Below, piece after piece: positions 11,289 through 22,300 of a stretch of 64,000 bases of DNA; positions within the stretch are counted from its first letter, which is position 1, and each line of letters begins with the position of its first letter. The stretch comes from Cycas panzhihuaensis. Lineage: Eukaryota > Cycadophyta. Where the stretch lies: the NCBI GenBank assembly GCA_023213395.1, contig CM041465.1:155379741-155443740 (forward strand). Reading direction: 5' to 3'. The notes below the pieces were generated by a model. The model did not search any database, was not told where the DNA came from, and worked only from the letters and a program-made list of their open reading frames with translations. The translations under genes were made by a program, and so were the position numbers.

Positions 11289-11312
11289 GAGGTTCAAGCC
11301 CTCCTTCTAGCG
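11239..11312 (+). tRNA. trnN-GTT: tRNA-Asn (GTT)
   Basis: A 74-nt perfect cloverleaf. The acceptor stem GCTGGAA/TTCTAGC has one G-T pair, and the D stem GCTC/GAGC, anticodon stem TGTGG/CCACA and T stem GGAGG/CCTCC are all paired; discriminator G. The anticodon GTT is at 11273-11275. Box A (TAGCTCAGTTGG) and box B (GGTTCAAGCCC) are intact, there is no intron and no encoded CCA, as expected for a nuclear Pol III gene. It matches the plant nuclear tRNA-Asn sequence as I know it. A short T run follows. It is the only gene here that looks functional. Confidence 0.97.
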
Positions 11313-11317
11313 CGGTC

Positions 11318-11321
11318 TTTT
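11318..11321 (+). terminator. Pol III terminator of tRNA-Asn
   Basis: TTTT six bases after the tRNA 3' end, the minimal Pol III stop signal. Confidence 0.7.
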
Positions 11322-12030
11322 CTATTACATTGCCCACAACTTGTTACTTGATGTTTCTTTACCTTTGCTTATAAATATTTTTTCTTTTGTTTAAGATATA
11401 ATTTAACTTATTGGAATAATAATATATAGTTATAAGCAAAAATAGTGTCCAAGTTAGGCTCCACATCATGTCAACAAGTGAGACATGGCCCCTTGATGGG
11501 ACTAAACCTCAACAATATCTGTCTATATCAAATCCTTTTGAGATGAATAGAGATAATGCCACTAATATAAAAACTTAAGTAACCACAAACCATAACTAAC
11601 AACTAGTTGGGGGTGTCTTTGCATTAGGAGTGGACTAGATAAGTTGTCCCAACCATCACCTCCATTATGGTCATGTTTTTTATTGTCCTTTAAAGTCAAG
11701 ACTTCAAAGGAATTAGGTTCAATTTATTGCTAAAATTGGTTCTTGTTCTTTTGTTGAAGACCTACACATGACATGCGTGAGGCTAATGACAATGGCTGCC
11801 CCTTTCTCTTCTTCTAAAAGAGCTTAACATTTCACTAACTTTTACTTTTACTTTGTCTCCTTTACATTAGATTATCCTTCCCCAGTAAGACCTTACTCAA
11901 AGTACACAAAGTTACCTCCCAATGAACAATCATAGTGATAAAGCAAATTAACTCGAGCTAAATTTTTAAATCTCCAGTATTAAATATGGAGAGCATAGTT
12001 AGAATCAGTAATAAACATGCATCTAAAATG
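11322..12030. other. Unassigned intergenic DNA between tRNA and E1
   Basis: AT-rich, no long open frame and no similarity to the other elements in the window. It ends in AAATG (12026-12030), the left target duplication of E1. Confidence 0.5.
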
Positions 12031-12274
12031 TGTTGGCATAATGCCCACATTGAGCCAATAACCCATATCTTAAAGGCAACTCACTTGTCAAGCATTTGTT
12101 AACGCTAGGCAATGGTAGATCTTAAGAGGTGTGCCACACCCTCTCGATCCCACCTATATATGTATAGGGTCCAAAGACATTGGTGTTCATCAACACAACC
12201 CTTCGTATAAAACCATTTCATCATTTCTTACTATTGTTTTCTCTCATATGTATTTTGCTCCTAAATACCCATCA
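12031..12274 (+). repeat. E1 5' LTR
   Basis: 244 nt, starts TGTTGGCATAATGCCCACATTG and ends CCCATCA. A CTATATATG box near 12154 may be the TATA element. Matches E1 3' LTR pieces (25493-25533 and 29470-29674) and the E2 LTR (54755-55001). Confidence 0.9.
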
Positions 12275-12276
12275 TT

Positions 12277-12289
12277 TGGTATTAGAGCC
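12277..12289 (+). promoter_or_regulatory. E1 primer-binding site
   Basis: TGGTATTAGAGCC, one mismatch from the plant tRNA-iMet primer site, two bases after the LTR. Confidence 0.85.
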
Positions 12290-13555
12290 ATAGTGCTCTT
12301 GTTCAGTCTCTTTCCCATTCTCAATTTCATCTATTCTACAAAATCTTATATTTGTGTGGGTTAATAAGGTGTTGAGAAGTGGTATTTTTTTTCATCTTAT
12401 CAAAGTTGTGCATCACTTGGTCATTTGCATTTGGTTTTCGGTCTACCTTCTCTTATTTAAAGTTTTTGTCTTATGTCTTTGTTGATGCACACCACCAAGT
12501 TTTGTCTTCGTTTGTCAAGATTTCATACAGGGCTACCCTAACATCTGTATACACTACGTCCACATCTATATGCTTCCTCTTCACTGGTCCTTTTCTTTTT
12601 ATGTTACACCCATAGCGTATCTGACCCCAAGAAACCTATGTCACACGGTGTGCTAGTTTGAGTGAAGTGTATTTTTGTGTTATCTTATTTCTGTGTCAAA
12701 GTCTCCATAGGCCTATCAACGATCTCAGACTATATTTCTACACTATTCTATTTTAGCGTCAAAGTCTCTGTGGAGTTCGCTTTAATATTCTATGTGCTTT
12801 GTATTCAATGCTCTATAGAGTGTGCTTATAATTGCTCCAATGCTCTGCCCAATATATATTTACATGCACAAATAGTGTGCCTTGTATTTATTTTTGGTAT
12901 TTGAATTCTTACATCTGTGAGTTTATGTCTATTAGATGTCTATGTTAGTGGTTTGAAGATGATTGGCTTTTGTATTTACATCCAATATTATATTAATAAC
13001 ATTTGTAGACACTAATTTTTTTCTTTCTTCACTTTTTGCATCAATAGTTTGGTTGCATATGCTATCCATATGGGTGTCTAGAGCTCACGCGTATGTTGTA
13101 GTGTCTTTGCATTAGTTTATAAGCCTGTTTAGATACATGGATCTAGTTCACATCTACACACAGTCCTGGCTAAAGCTTCGAGCAATGACCAACTATAATA
13201 ACCTAATCAAAAGTGGCATGATATTTCAATGGCGAGTATTTGCATGGTATCAACTCATATAGAGTCTCACTAAAGAGATCAACAACCAATCATACCAACC
13301 TAATCACAAGTCAAGAGTATTTCCTGTCGAAGGGCCATATGGTTGTGATGAAGGGCAAGGTCACAACCTAGTAGTGTGCAGAGCCCGATTACCAAGTGGT
13401 GCTCACATGCAAAGTGGATTAATATATGTTGGTATACAAGTGTAAAGCATGTGATGTATATTGAAGCCATATAGCATAATTTGATATTGACGTATATTTA
13501 CATGTTGATATTGGTATATATTTAGCATAAATTGACTATTAGTTGTTTATGTATG

Positions 13556-13812
13556 TGTTGAAAAATAAAATGACAGAAAAATAATATTTGCAAAATAAAA
13601 AGAAAACACCACCACGATCATAAAAGTACCCTCAAAGTATCCAAAATTGTATTAACATCATAATAACATTCTTACATCAGATATTTGATATGATATATTA
13701 GGTGTGTATTTATAATACACCACTATAAAATACCAATATCATAATAACATAATTGCATATAAATGTGCATTACTATTATGCCTTGAGAAGTGTGAACCAA
13801 GCTATTCTAACA
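13556..13812 (-). repeat. G 3' LTR
   Basis: 257 nt; on the minus strand it starts TGTTAGAATAGCTTGG directly after the polypurine tract (AGGGGAG) and ends TCAACA at 13556. Confidence 0.9.
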
Positions 13813-14950
13813 CTCCCCTATAATGAACATTTAGGTCATTTGAATTTGCAACACCTTGTCCTTGGAAATATCTTGAAGATGATGTCTTCAACTCAATTTT
13901 TATCTTTAATCCTATAATGATGTCTTTGTTATAAGATGTTGTCTTTAGCTTGATCTTTGTCTCCAATTTTGTAGAGATGTGTTTGATGCAATAGCTCTAG
14001 CAAGTAATGATCCTTAAAATTTTTTGTGCTAGTGCGTAAATTTTGATTCTTCATCATAGTTGGTCTAATTTGATTTGGATGTAGATCTTGTAAGTAACCA
14101 TCTCATAAATACCAGCAACATCTTCAAATTTTATATCAAACATGTTTTCAAACACACCTTCGAATACAATATGTTTGTTATTAGAATTATCTGTAGAATG
14201 AATATCAACATCCTGTGTGAATTCTTCTTCTTGATCAACATATCCAATAATGATTTCTTCAACTTTTAAAGCAAAATATTCATTGACTTGTAAAAGTTTT
14301 TAAATTGAATCAATACTCAAAATAGGAACATTATTTAAACTTGAATCAATATATAGAAATAAATCACCAAACTCGTCTTTAATAAGACCATCAGATTCAT
14401 ATTCAATTTCCTTTGAAAAAATAGTATCATCTAAATAAATTTCTATCAGTTCATCACTCTCAACATCTTCAATAGTAGTAGTCTCATTAATGCATTCAAC
14501 TATAGTCTCTTTACATTTAGTAGTAGTTTTACCAATACCTTTACTTTTTTCACCAATGTCTTGGCATGCCTTTCCATAAACATCAATAGTGCTTTCTTCA
14601 TTTCCTTTACCTGTACCATAATTATCAATAATTTGTTGTGTCTCTTCAAGAGACTACTCAAATACGTTCTTCAAAAAATTCTAAACTTCTTTAATAATAC
14701 TAGCATGTTGAATTCTAGGAATGACAAAATGATATACTAAAGGAAGATGAACCTTATTTAATGCAACAAGAATCATGATAATTATCTCTTTGTCTTTCTT
14801 CTTAAGTTTTTTCCTTTATTTTTCATCATTAGAAATATCATATCTATTAGTAACAAATTTCCATAAGCCTTTAGCTATAATCAAACATCTCATTCTAATT
14901 GTCCAAAAGAAATAGTTTTTTCCATTACACTTAGGTATTAGAAGAAGCAT
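13813..14950 (-). pseudogene. G gag-like remnant with acidic extension and conserved tail
   Basis: From the Met codon at 14948-14950 the minus strand reads MLLLIPKCNGKNYFFWTIRM, then IIAKGLWKFV: the start of a Ty1/copia-type Gag (KxNGxNYxxW, then GLWxxV). After a VALNKVHLPL-like middle and a stop-interrupted FLKNVFE block, a long acidic stretch follows (ESDELIEIYLDDTIF; then IEYESDGLIKDEFGDLFLYI). The end, next to the polypurine tract, reads VEDIIFKIFPRTRCCKFK and a stop, resembling the tails of H, F and D. No zinc knuckle or pol domain seen. Confidence 0.65.
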
Positions 14951-17032
14951 ATCCTTTAAGTAATATTCATTTGTTTCATGAATGCATATGACCACGTCAT
15001 TCTCTTACATGATTGTGAGTGTGAACTTCTCAAGAATGCATCACATAGTTTCTTGAAATAAAAAATAAATTATACCTTAGTGTCTCCCAACAACACGTCC
15101 CTTCTACTAATCAATGGACATACCTAACATTGGTAACTTCTCGATAATCATGCTCAACAAACTCTCTCATACCTCATGTCCCTCATGTCACTGACTTCAT
15201 CATCATATCATTGCCCCTCATATCCCTAAGTAGTCACATACAAAGAGTACCTAAAACACTCACTTCATTATCAATTCAATACATCTCACAAAGATCATAC
15301 ATGCCTCATGTCGCCATTAAATCACCAAGACATATTACACTTCACTTAATTACCCAAAACACGATTCATGCCACAAATACTACCATTTAATGAATAAACC
15401 ACACTTGTATAAATTATGCAATAATCTATGCCATTCAATGAAGTTTGCTTCCTTACAACTCAGGTATCTCTATCAAAACTCGTCCTTCACCCATTCAGTC
15501 AATTAGTGGATACTATTGCCTTGTCAATTCACCCAAAATATGCCTTCCCTCATCCTTTAGTCAATTAATGATCCTTTACTGTTTTGATAAAACATCCCTA
15601 TACTTATCCTATCTCGCCCATTAAACTCACCCATCAAAACTCTTTTATATAGATACATGCAAAGAGCATACAATCACCTCTCAAGCTCTCTCATACAATT
15701 ACATTCTAGAGAACTTAACATCACCTTATATTATCCACACTTTCTCATGTAAACACATGCTAAACGGATGTATCATCACTAATATACCACCCAAAAACAC
15801 ATCACCAAAAGAGTGTTCACCGTGCCACATTCATATCTCAAAATACCATTAAAAGATAATGAAAACAATATGAAATAAGATAACCTTATAAAGGTTAAAC
15901 TATCTAAAAATGATTTAATAATAAGCAACACCATAATTACTTGACCTTGAAATAAATCAAAGTATCTTAATACATCATTAGTAACTTAAATCAAAGGCCA
16001 ACTTCATGGAATTAATAATCAAATGACTTTATTCAATGCCAAAAAAGGGCTAGTTGATATCATGTGACTTAATGTAAATAGGTGTAACTCAATAAGTCAA
16101 ATGATTTAATATTTACAACATGGGTGATTTACTATAAACAAAATGATAAAATCAATATTGGAGAATTCCAATTATTAAATGAAATGACTTTATAATGTCG
16201 ATCAAGTCAAGGTGGCTGGTAAATATGCTCTACGACTGATAAAAAAATGATAATGCACTAAATTAATGGCAGTTGTGAATGTAATTTATACAAACCCAAA
16301 GTATTACATGGGTAACATTATATTGCAACTGGTTGAATAGATTAATCACTGGGCGATGATTATTATCATTCAGCCGGTACGAGAATACATAGAAAGTGTG
16401 GATGTGATATTTATCATATCATGCAAGCTGCAAAAACCTCTACAGGTGATGTAGGGATATTAAATGGTGGCTGGTTAATCATGTAGGTGAAAACCATTAA
16501 CGAGGGCAACACACAACTGATAACATGTAATTGACCACATAGAATAATCATCATGTAGTGACTTGATATAGATATAAACACCAGGCAAAAAAATATTTAT
16601 CATGCAAATGTGTAAACATGCAAATGACCAAATATATCTTAGGCCACGTTAATAATCACAACACATCCATAATAAACAATTGGAGACAATATTTTAGAGC
16701 ATACCTTTATATTTAAATCATAATTATCACTTCACATCTCTACAATGGGCTCACTGGGGTTCTACGCTTTTCCATTGCTTGTTTTATATCAATAGAGGGT
16801 TGGTAATCATCTGAAATTGGATGCACGGCATCTCTCCTCATACTGGCAACCTCAATCACCTCTAAACTATTCAACAAACATCAAAATCATCTCCATCTAA
16901 TCTCATGGCTTCTACAGGCTCAACAATAGTTACAAGCTCAGTGGCATTATCGAATAAAGAAATGAGTACCAATGGCTCTATGGAGCCACCTTCTCACATT
17001 CCAATAGAATTAGGGTTTCAACAACTAACTCG
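14951..17032 (-). other. G leader
   Basis: About 2 kb between primer site and gag with no recognisable coding frame on either strand. Long leaders of this size recur in E, B and K. Confidence 0.55.
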
Positions 17033-17053
17033 ATAGACCTCACTCTAATACCA
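17033..17053 (-). promoter_or_regulatory. G primer-binding site
   Basis: The minus strand reads TGGTATTAGAG close to the LTR end, one mismatch from the tRNA-iMet site. Confidence 0.8.
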
Positions 17054-17310
17054 TGCTAAAAAATAAAAGGATAGAAAAATAAGATTCACAAAACAAAAAC
17101 AAAACACCACCAGGATCGTAATGGTATCCTTAGGGTACCAAAAATTGTATTAACACCATAATAACATTCTTACATCAAATATTTGATATGATACATTAGG
17201 TGTGTATTTATAATATACCACTATATAATACCAACATCATAATAACATGATTGCACATAAATATGCATTACTATCATGCCTCAAGAAGCATGTACCAGGC
17301 TATTCTAATA
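17054..17310 (-). repeat. G 5' LTR
   Basis: Minus-strand 5' copy, collinear with 13556-13812. Shared blocks on the plus strand include CACCACCA, ATAACATTCTTACATCA and TATTAGGTGTGTATTTATAAT, which on the minus strand contains a TATAAATA box. Its outer terminus has decayed from CA to TA (plus-strand reading). Confidence 0.9.
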
Positions 17311-18532
17311 GTATATATGTTTTCTCCCTTAACTACCAGGTGAGCATCTTTTAGATCAGTAATGTATACAATCTCCATATTTATGTACTATTATTGGCTA
17401 TCTTGTTCAGATGCATATTAATATTGCCCTACTTCTTGTTCATGCTTATTAGTAATAGGCCCATAGCTAGAAGTTTTTTTTATATAACTTGAAAATTTCA
17501 ATGCTTTTCATATTCTATTAAGTTTTAATATCTTGTAGCCCCCTTATCAGATAGCCTATAGGTTGCCTATAATAGCCATATGACCAAAAGATTATTTTTT
17601 AAAAGGGCTTAACTACAATTTTCAAGAAGCTTGCCCTAGTTTGAGTACTTATGACTACATTAATTAGCATAACTATTATATGTATGGGTCATTTTCAGAT
17701 CTGTTAACTTCAAAGTAATCTTCATTTCCACCTAAATGAAACAAGTGGTTACATGCCTATATTGGGTTTATATTAGGCAATATATTTAATGAGTTGAAGT
17801 TGATGAAATTCTTTTAATACAATTTATATACTAAGAACTCTTTACTAAATTGGATCTCCTTACACTATTTTAGGTATAATTTTGCCATAAAATATTAGAA
17901 TCAAGTGCTATTTAAATTTTCAAACTCATATTTTAATTTCTATAAAGTAAATGGTCTTTTGAATATTTTTGAAATCATTTGATATACTATTTTTATACTC
18001 AAAGTTGATGCTAGTTTGTAGGCTTCTTATGAGTTGACCCCTTAAACAAACTTAGTAAAAACCTTATTTTATAATCATAATCTAATATAAAACTTTATCT
18101 TGAAGGAGCTTGAGTCCTAGTTTGGACACTTGCACATGTCTCGAAGTTGAAGGGGGGAAATTGACTTGTGTTTGAGTGTCTATTTTAATACTTTATTTAG
18201 TATACTTTTTAATCTTTCATCAAAGTACTTTATCTTTTCAAAGTAGTTCTATTTCAAGGTAATTTCTTTATTATAGCTTTTTATATAAGCAATTTAATGG
18301 TACTTAAGTTTGATGATACTAATTTTTAAAATTAGAGTCATAGGATAAATCCTATTTTTGTATCAAAAGATATATGAGATTTGATTAAAAATGGATATAG
18401 TGCAGTTGATTCTAATACTATTACAGATGAGAAGAAGACCTTCATGAAGAATAGAAAGAGAAAAATTGAAGCATTGGTGTTCACCTTTTACACATTAAAA
18501 GACCATATTTTCCTAAGAGTTAGTGAAACAAT

Positions 18533-18916
18533 TGTTGGGGTTAATGATCATCACCCCACTCCCACCTTTCATCTAGGAGTGCACACCCCACTTCCACCAA
18601 TTTACACATCTGGGTGCTCACATGTGAATGTAAGTATAAGGTAAGATTAAGTTGATTTGAGTTAAGTTAATTTGAGTTAAGTTATGTAATATTTTATTAT
18701 TGTTTAAATTCTAGGAGTTGAGGAGTTTCCCTCCTCTCTCAAACTATATATTTGGGAGCATGTGCAACCCTCGTGTCTCTAGACACCACCTACATTTAAA
18801 GATTTACTATGTACTCACTTATCATAGATTGAATACAGATGATTTATATGTTTATGCAATAATATATTCACTATGTGATTATGCTTTACTCTGTCTCCAT
18901 CATTTATATTCTTTCA
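18533..18916 (+). repeat. D2 5' LTR
   Basis: Starts TGTTGGGGTTAATG and ends TTCTTTCA. CTATATATTT near 18744 is a possible TATA box. Collinear with 21250-21609 and with D1 2815-3129. Confidence 0.9.
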
Positions 18917-18918
18917 TT

Positions 18919-18930
18919 TGGTATCAGATT
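18919..18930 (+). promoter_or_regulatory. D2 primer-binding site
   Basis: TGGTATCAGATT, matching the first ten bases of the tRNA-iMet site, two bases after the LTR. Confidence 0.85.
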
Positions 18931-20499
18931 CTAGGTTCAAGGTTTAAATCTCATGTATATATTAGATAAAGTCCATTTCCCCAATGGGGTTCCCATGCAC
19001 CCCCGATTTAGGTGGAACTATAACACAAACGATACATACTATGGTGGCCTCCTTGTCATTGGGGAGTGTTGGACTATGGTGGGTTCACTTACCGAGGAGT
19101 CATCTTCCCAAATCACACGTGAGCTTTTAGTATAACAAGTCACAAGTGGTATCAGAGCACTACTACATGACCTTTAGTCCATTTTTAAAATGGGATTCAT
19201 AAACTTTATAATATTTTCCTTTTATTTTTTATTTTTTATCGTTAAAACATAGGGTATCTGACTAATTTTTGGTATAACTCTTGACTAGAGCATCAGTTTC
19301 TGACGAAACCCATCCCATTACATCTAAATATTTTTGAGGTATAATTTGACTGCTCATATTCCATATTAGGAGTTGATTTGACCTGCTTTTAATCTGTTTG
19401 AACTTAATAAGTGATTCTTAAAGCCTTTTAAACTAGTTTCACAAAATCTCTTTTTTATCAAGTTATATTTTATTACCAAGAGATTAATTTTTACTCAAAC
19501 CTACTATGTAGAAATCTATTTTCATCAAACTTTATCACCATTTAAAAGGAGGACTGCATCTTTTGTATATTAAAATCTTGACTTGCAGGAATCCATTTTC
19601 ACAATGGTTAGTTTTATTGAATAGATATTTTATTGATCTTCAAATTTTTATAATTTCACATTATTTTGACATTATTTAATATAACTTTGAAGCTGCTCAA
19701 TTTGAACATTCAAGATATCTGATCAGGCTTATCTTCTAAACCCTTTCTTAAGAAGTACTTTATTTCATTTTTTATTAATTACTTATAATATATATTTGAG
19801 GCTTTTATTTGAATTTTATATAGCCGCTTTTAAAGCTAATTTATAACAAACATTGCTCATATCCATCTAAAGTAAGTGACAAGCCAAGTGGTCTTGCAAC
19901 ATAAAATAGGTATAATTCATTTTATTTAAGTTTCTTCTTCATATTCTTTATCTTTCAAAGTGAAAATATACATATATATTTTAGTTTTTCAGTATTATAT
20001 ATCTTCTTTAAGGCAAAATGATTTCTTATATTGAAAAAGAAAGTCACTTTCATGTTCAAATTTATTGTTATTCACTTGAACGATCAATAGCTTAAGAATT
20101 CTTTATTTTTCATCATCAAAGCCTTATTTAAGATTTGCATAGCTAAAAAGATCTTAGTTACATGCAAAATTTACTCTTCTATTTATTATATTTCAAAATA
20201 TATCTGAAAAGCATATTTTAAAGTTTATTCTAAAGGCATACACTTATTGAAAGCATTTTTTTCATTTATCATTATTGAAAATTTTATTTCCTTATTGCAT
20301 TTATAAAAGTTATATCTATCTTTTATTTTTTCAAAGCCATTATGATTACTTGCATAGTTCTTTCAAAAAGTATATTTAAAACTATATAAGTTTATTAATT
20401 TATTAAGTTCTTTGCTTCCTTCTAAAACCATATATCTTATTGAGTAGTACAAAAAGTTCACTTGGTAAAAGCATATTTTTTTAATGTACTAAAGTTTTA
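18931..20499 (+). other. D2 leader
   Basis: AT-rich and non-coding by eye, aligning with D1 1-2080. The open frame at 18953-19135 is short and has no recognisable family. Confidence 0.6.
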
Positions 20500-21249
20500 T
20501 ATCTAAATGATAATCAATCTAAATAAAATACAATTCCCTATATTTGATGCCCATGATTTTTCATAATAATATAAAACAATACAAAATTATTTTATTATAA
20601 ATAATCTTTAGAGTTACCTATAAGATGAACATGATCTTAATATTAAAGAAAATTTAAAAAAAGATAATGAAGTCTTTATGATATTATTTTGCACTATAAA
20701 TAATAATGTTTTCTCTAAAGTGTGTGAACTAATAACTTCCAAATCTGTATGGGACATTTTAGTTTCTACTTATAGGGAGGATACCCTTAATATAAATGAA
20801 TTTAACATTAATATTGTTGAGCATGTGAGACAAATGCCAAAGCAAGTGGATTGTGATGGCAAGACCAAGGAAAATTTAAGTCAAATGCATGATCATCTTG
20901 TTACACAAGAACTTGATCCTCCATTTGAGATGGAGAAATCTTATGATATGATAGAGAAGAAATCTGATGATATAATAGTCACTCACAATACAAAGATTTT
21001 AGAAATCAAAGTCAAAGTTCCAATTGATAAAGTTAGAGTTGTAGCCATTCACCATCATTCAATTCAAGCTACATCTACTTAGAAATTTTTAAAACCACTC
21101 AATAGTAAAATAACACATATTTTTAAAAGAATGAGGTGAGTTAGTAATGATCAAGCTGAAAGACAGATTTTCAAAGTTTTTTTCAAGTTCAAATTTCATA
21201 AGTTTAAAGAGAAGATAAAGTTGTTTGTAATGACCATTAAGAAGGAGAA
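20500..21249 (+). pseudogene. D2 gag-like remnant with conserved tail
   Basis: Begins FPIFDAHDFS then two stops and YKTIQNYF, the copia Gag start. The longest open piece (20678-21082, 134 aa) reads ILFCTINNNVFSKVCEL, SKSVWDILVSTY and INEFNINIVEHV, matching the central copia Gag helices, with the conserved Trp of the VWDIL block retained. It continues into a charged region (PPFEMEKSYDMIEKKSDD). After further stops the frame closes with NDQAERQIFKVFFKFKFHKF and then KEKIKL, running into the polypurine tract. Best-preserved copy of the D-type protein; no zinc knuckle or pol. Confidence 0.75.
21239..21249 (+). promoter_or_regulatory. D2 polypurine tract
   Basis: AAGAAGGAGAA immediately before the 3' LTR. 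Confidence 0.75.
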
Positions 21250-21609
21250 TGTTGATCATCATCCTACTCCCACCTTTCACCCAAGAGTGCACACCCCACT
21301 CCCACCATTTTACACATGTGGGTGCTCATATGTGAAGGTAAGTATAAGGTAAGGTTAAGTTTATTTAAGTTAAGTTATATAATATTTTATTATTATTTGA
21401 ATTCTATGGGTTGAGGAGTTTCTTTCCTCATCTAAACTATATATTTAGAGGGGGGTGAAACCCTACTGTCTTTAAACATTGCCTACATTTAGAGATTTGC
21501 TATGTACTCACTCATCATGGATTGAATACAAATGATTTATATGTTTATATAATAATATATTAACTATGTGATTATGCTTTGCCCTATCTCCATTATTTAT
21601 ATTCCTTCA
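21250..21609 (+). repeat. D2 3' LTR
   Basis: Starts TGTTGATCATCATCC and ends TTCCTTCA. Compared with the 5' LTR it lacks a few bases near the start and one copy of a TTGAGTTAAGTT duplication. Confidence 0.9.
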
Positions 21610-22300
21610 ACAACTACATTAAAGGAGGTATGGAATGCTTTAAAGACTATCTACAAAGGAGTTATTGTATCAAAACTTCAAACACTAAGGATAAAATTTA
21701 AAAATTATAAGATGAATAATAATGAGGGGATAAATAAATTCATAACCAAAGTATAAGGCCTAGTTAAGAAAATGAGTGTCTTAGGAGAAGTCACTAACGA
21801 ACAAAAGGTGGTTGAAAAAAATTTAGGATGTGTTAGAAATGTTAAGAGGTTTAAAGTAGTAGTGACAAATATTGAGGTCTGAAAAGACCATACAACACTC
21901 AAGGTTGATCAGCTTAGTGTTATGTTATTAGTAATTGAAGTGGAGAAAGATAGTACTAAGTCATTATAACATGCATTTTTCACTAAGGCAAAGATCGTGC
22001 TATCCTTTCAAAGCCAAAGTTCTAGGAAAAAAGGTTAATCTCTTAGAGAAAAGGGACAAAACTTTAGAAGCCAAGGGCAATTTTGTCAAAGACAAGATTA
22101 AGTTTATTAAGCTTAAGGACAGTTCCATCAAGGACAAGTTCAAGGACAAAATTAATTCTATCAAGGCCAATTTAATCAAGGTTAAGGACAAGGTTTTAGA
22201 CCTCAAGGAAGAGGTAGAGGGCAAAGTCCAAGGGAAAAGAATCAAGGACAAAAAGGTATGAGTCCTAGAGGTATATGAATAATATAATATTCCTATTATC

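Larger units (their letters stand above)
13556..17310 (-). mobile_element. Element G: gag-only LTR retrotransposon in E1 leader
   Basis: 3.75 kb on the minus strand with two 257-nt LTRs, a primer site, a gag remnant and a polypurine tract, but no protease, integrase or reverse transcriptase. It is flanked by GTATG (13551-13555) and GTATA (17311-17315), a 4-of-5 match for a target duplication. The internal region is too short to hold pol. Confidence 0.85.
12290..18272 (+). other. E1 leader (interrupted by G)
   Basis: 12290-13555 and 17316-18272 form a leader of about 2.2 kb when G is removed. The second part aligns with the E2 leader (56490-57142), for example the AGTTGACCC block at 18034 and 56904. 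No coding frame is supported; the plus-strand frames at 12131-12904 are short and unlike any known protein. Confidence 0.7.
18533..21609 (+). mobile_element. Element D2: gag-only LTR retrotransposon inside E1 gag
   Basis: 3.08 kb with a 384-nt 5' LTR, a primer site, a long leader, a gag remnant, a polypurine tract and a 360-nt 3' LTR. The flanks ACAAT (18528-18532) and ACAAC (21610-21614) are a 4-of-5 target duplication, and removing the element restores E1 gag in frame. No pol domain. D1 at the left edge is a second copy. Confidence 0.9.
18273..22300 (+). pseudogene. E1 gag, split by D2
   Basis: Ty1/copia Gag. The start codon position corresponds to ATG 57143 in E2 but is ATA here. The first part ends ...FTFYTLKDHIFLRVSETI at 18532. 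After D2 and its duplicated ACAAC the frame resumes in register as TTLKEVWNALKTIYKGV, followed by MNNNEGINKFITKV, the usual UBN2-type Gag blocks. The C-terminal part (22000-22260) is a Gln/Gly/Arg-rich repeat (GQFHQGQVQGQ; RPQGRGRGQSPR) typical of the region before the zinc knuckle. The longer Lys-rich open frame over the same bases is an out-of-frame shadow. No intact zinc knuckle is seen. Confidence 0.85.

Noticed and set aside
12131-12904. Three short plus-strand frames after the E1 LTR
   Set aside because: They overlap LTR and leader, are Phe/Ser/Leu-rich from AT composition, and are not aligned with any E2 frame.
18381-18644. 87-codon open frame as a single gene
   Set aside because: A chance fusion of E1 gag with the D2 LTR across the insertion point at 18533.
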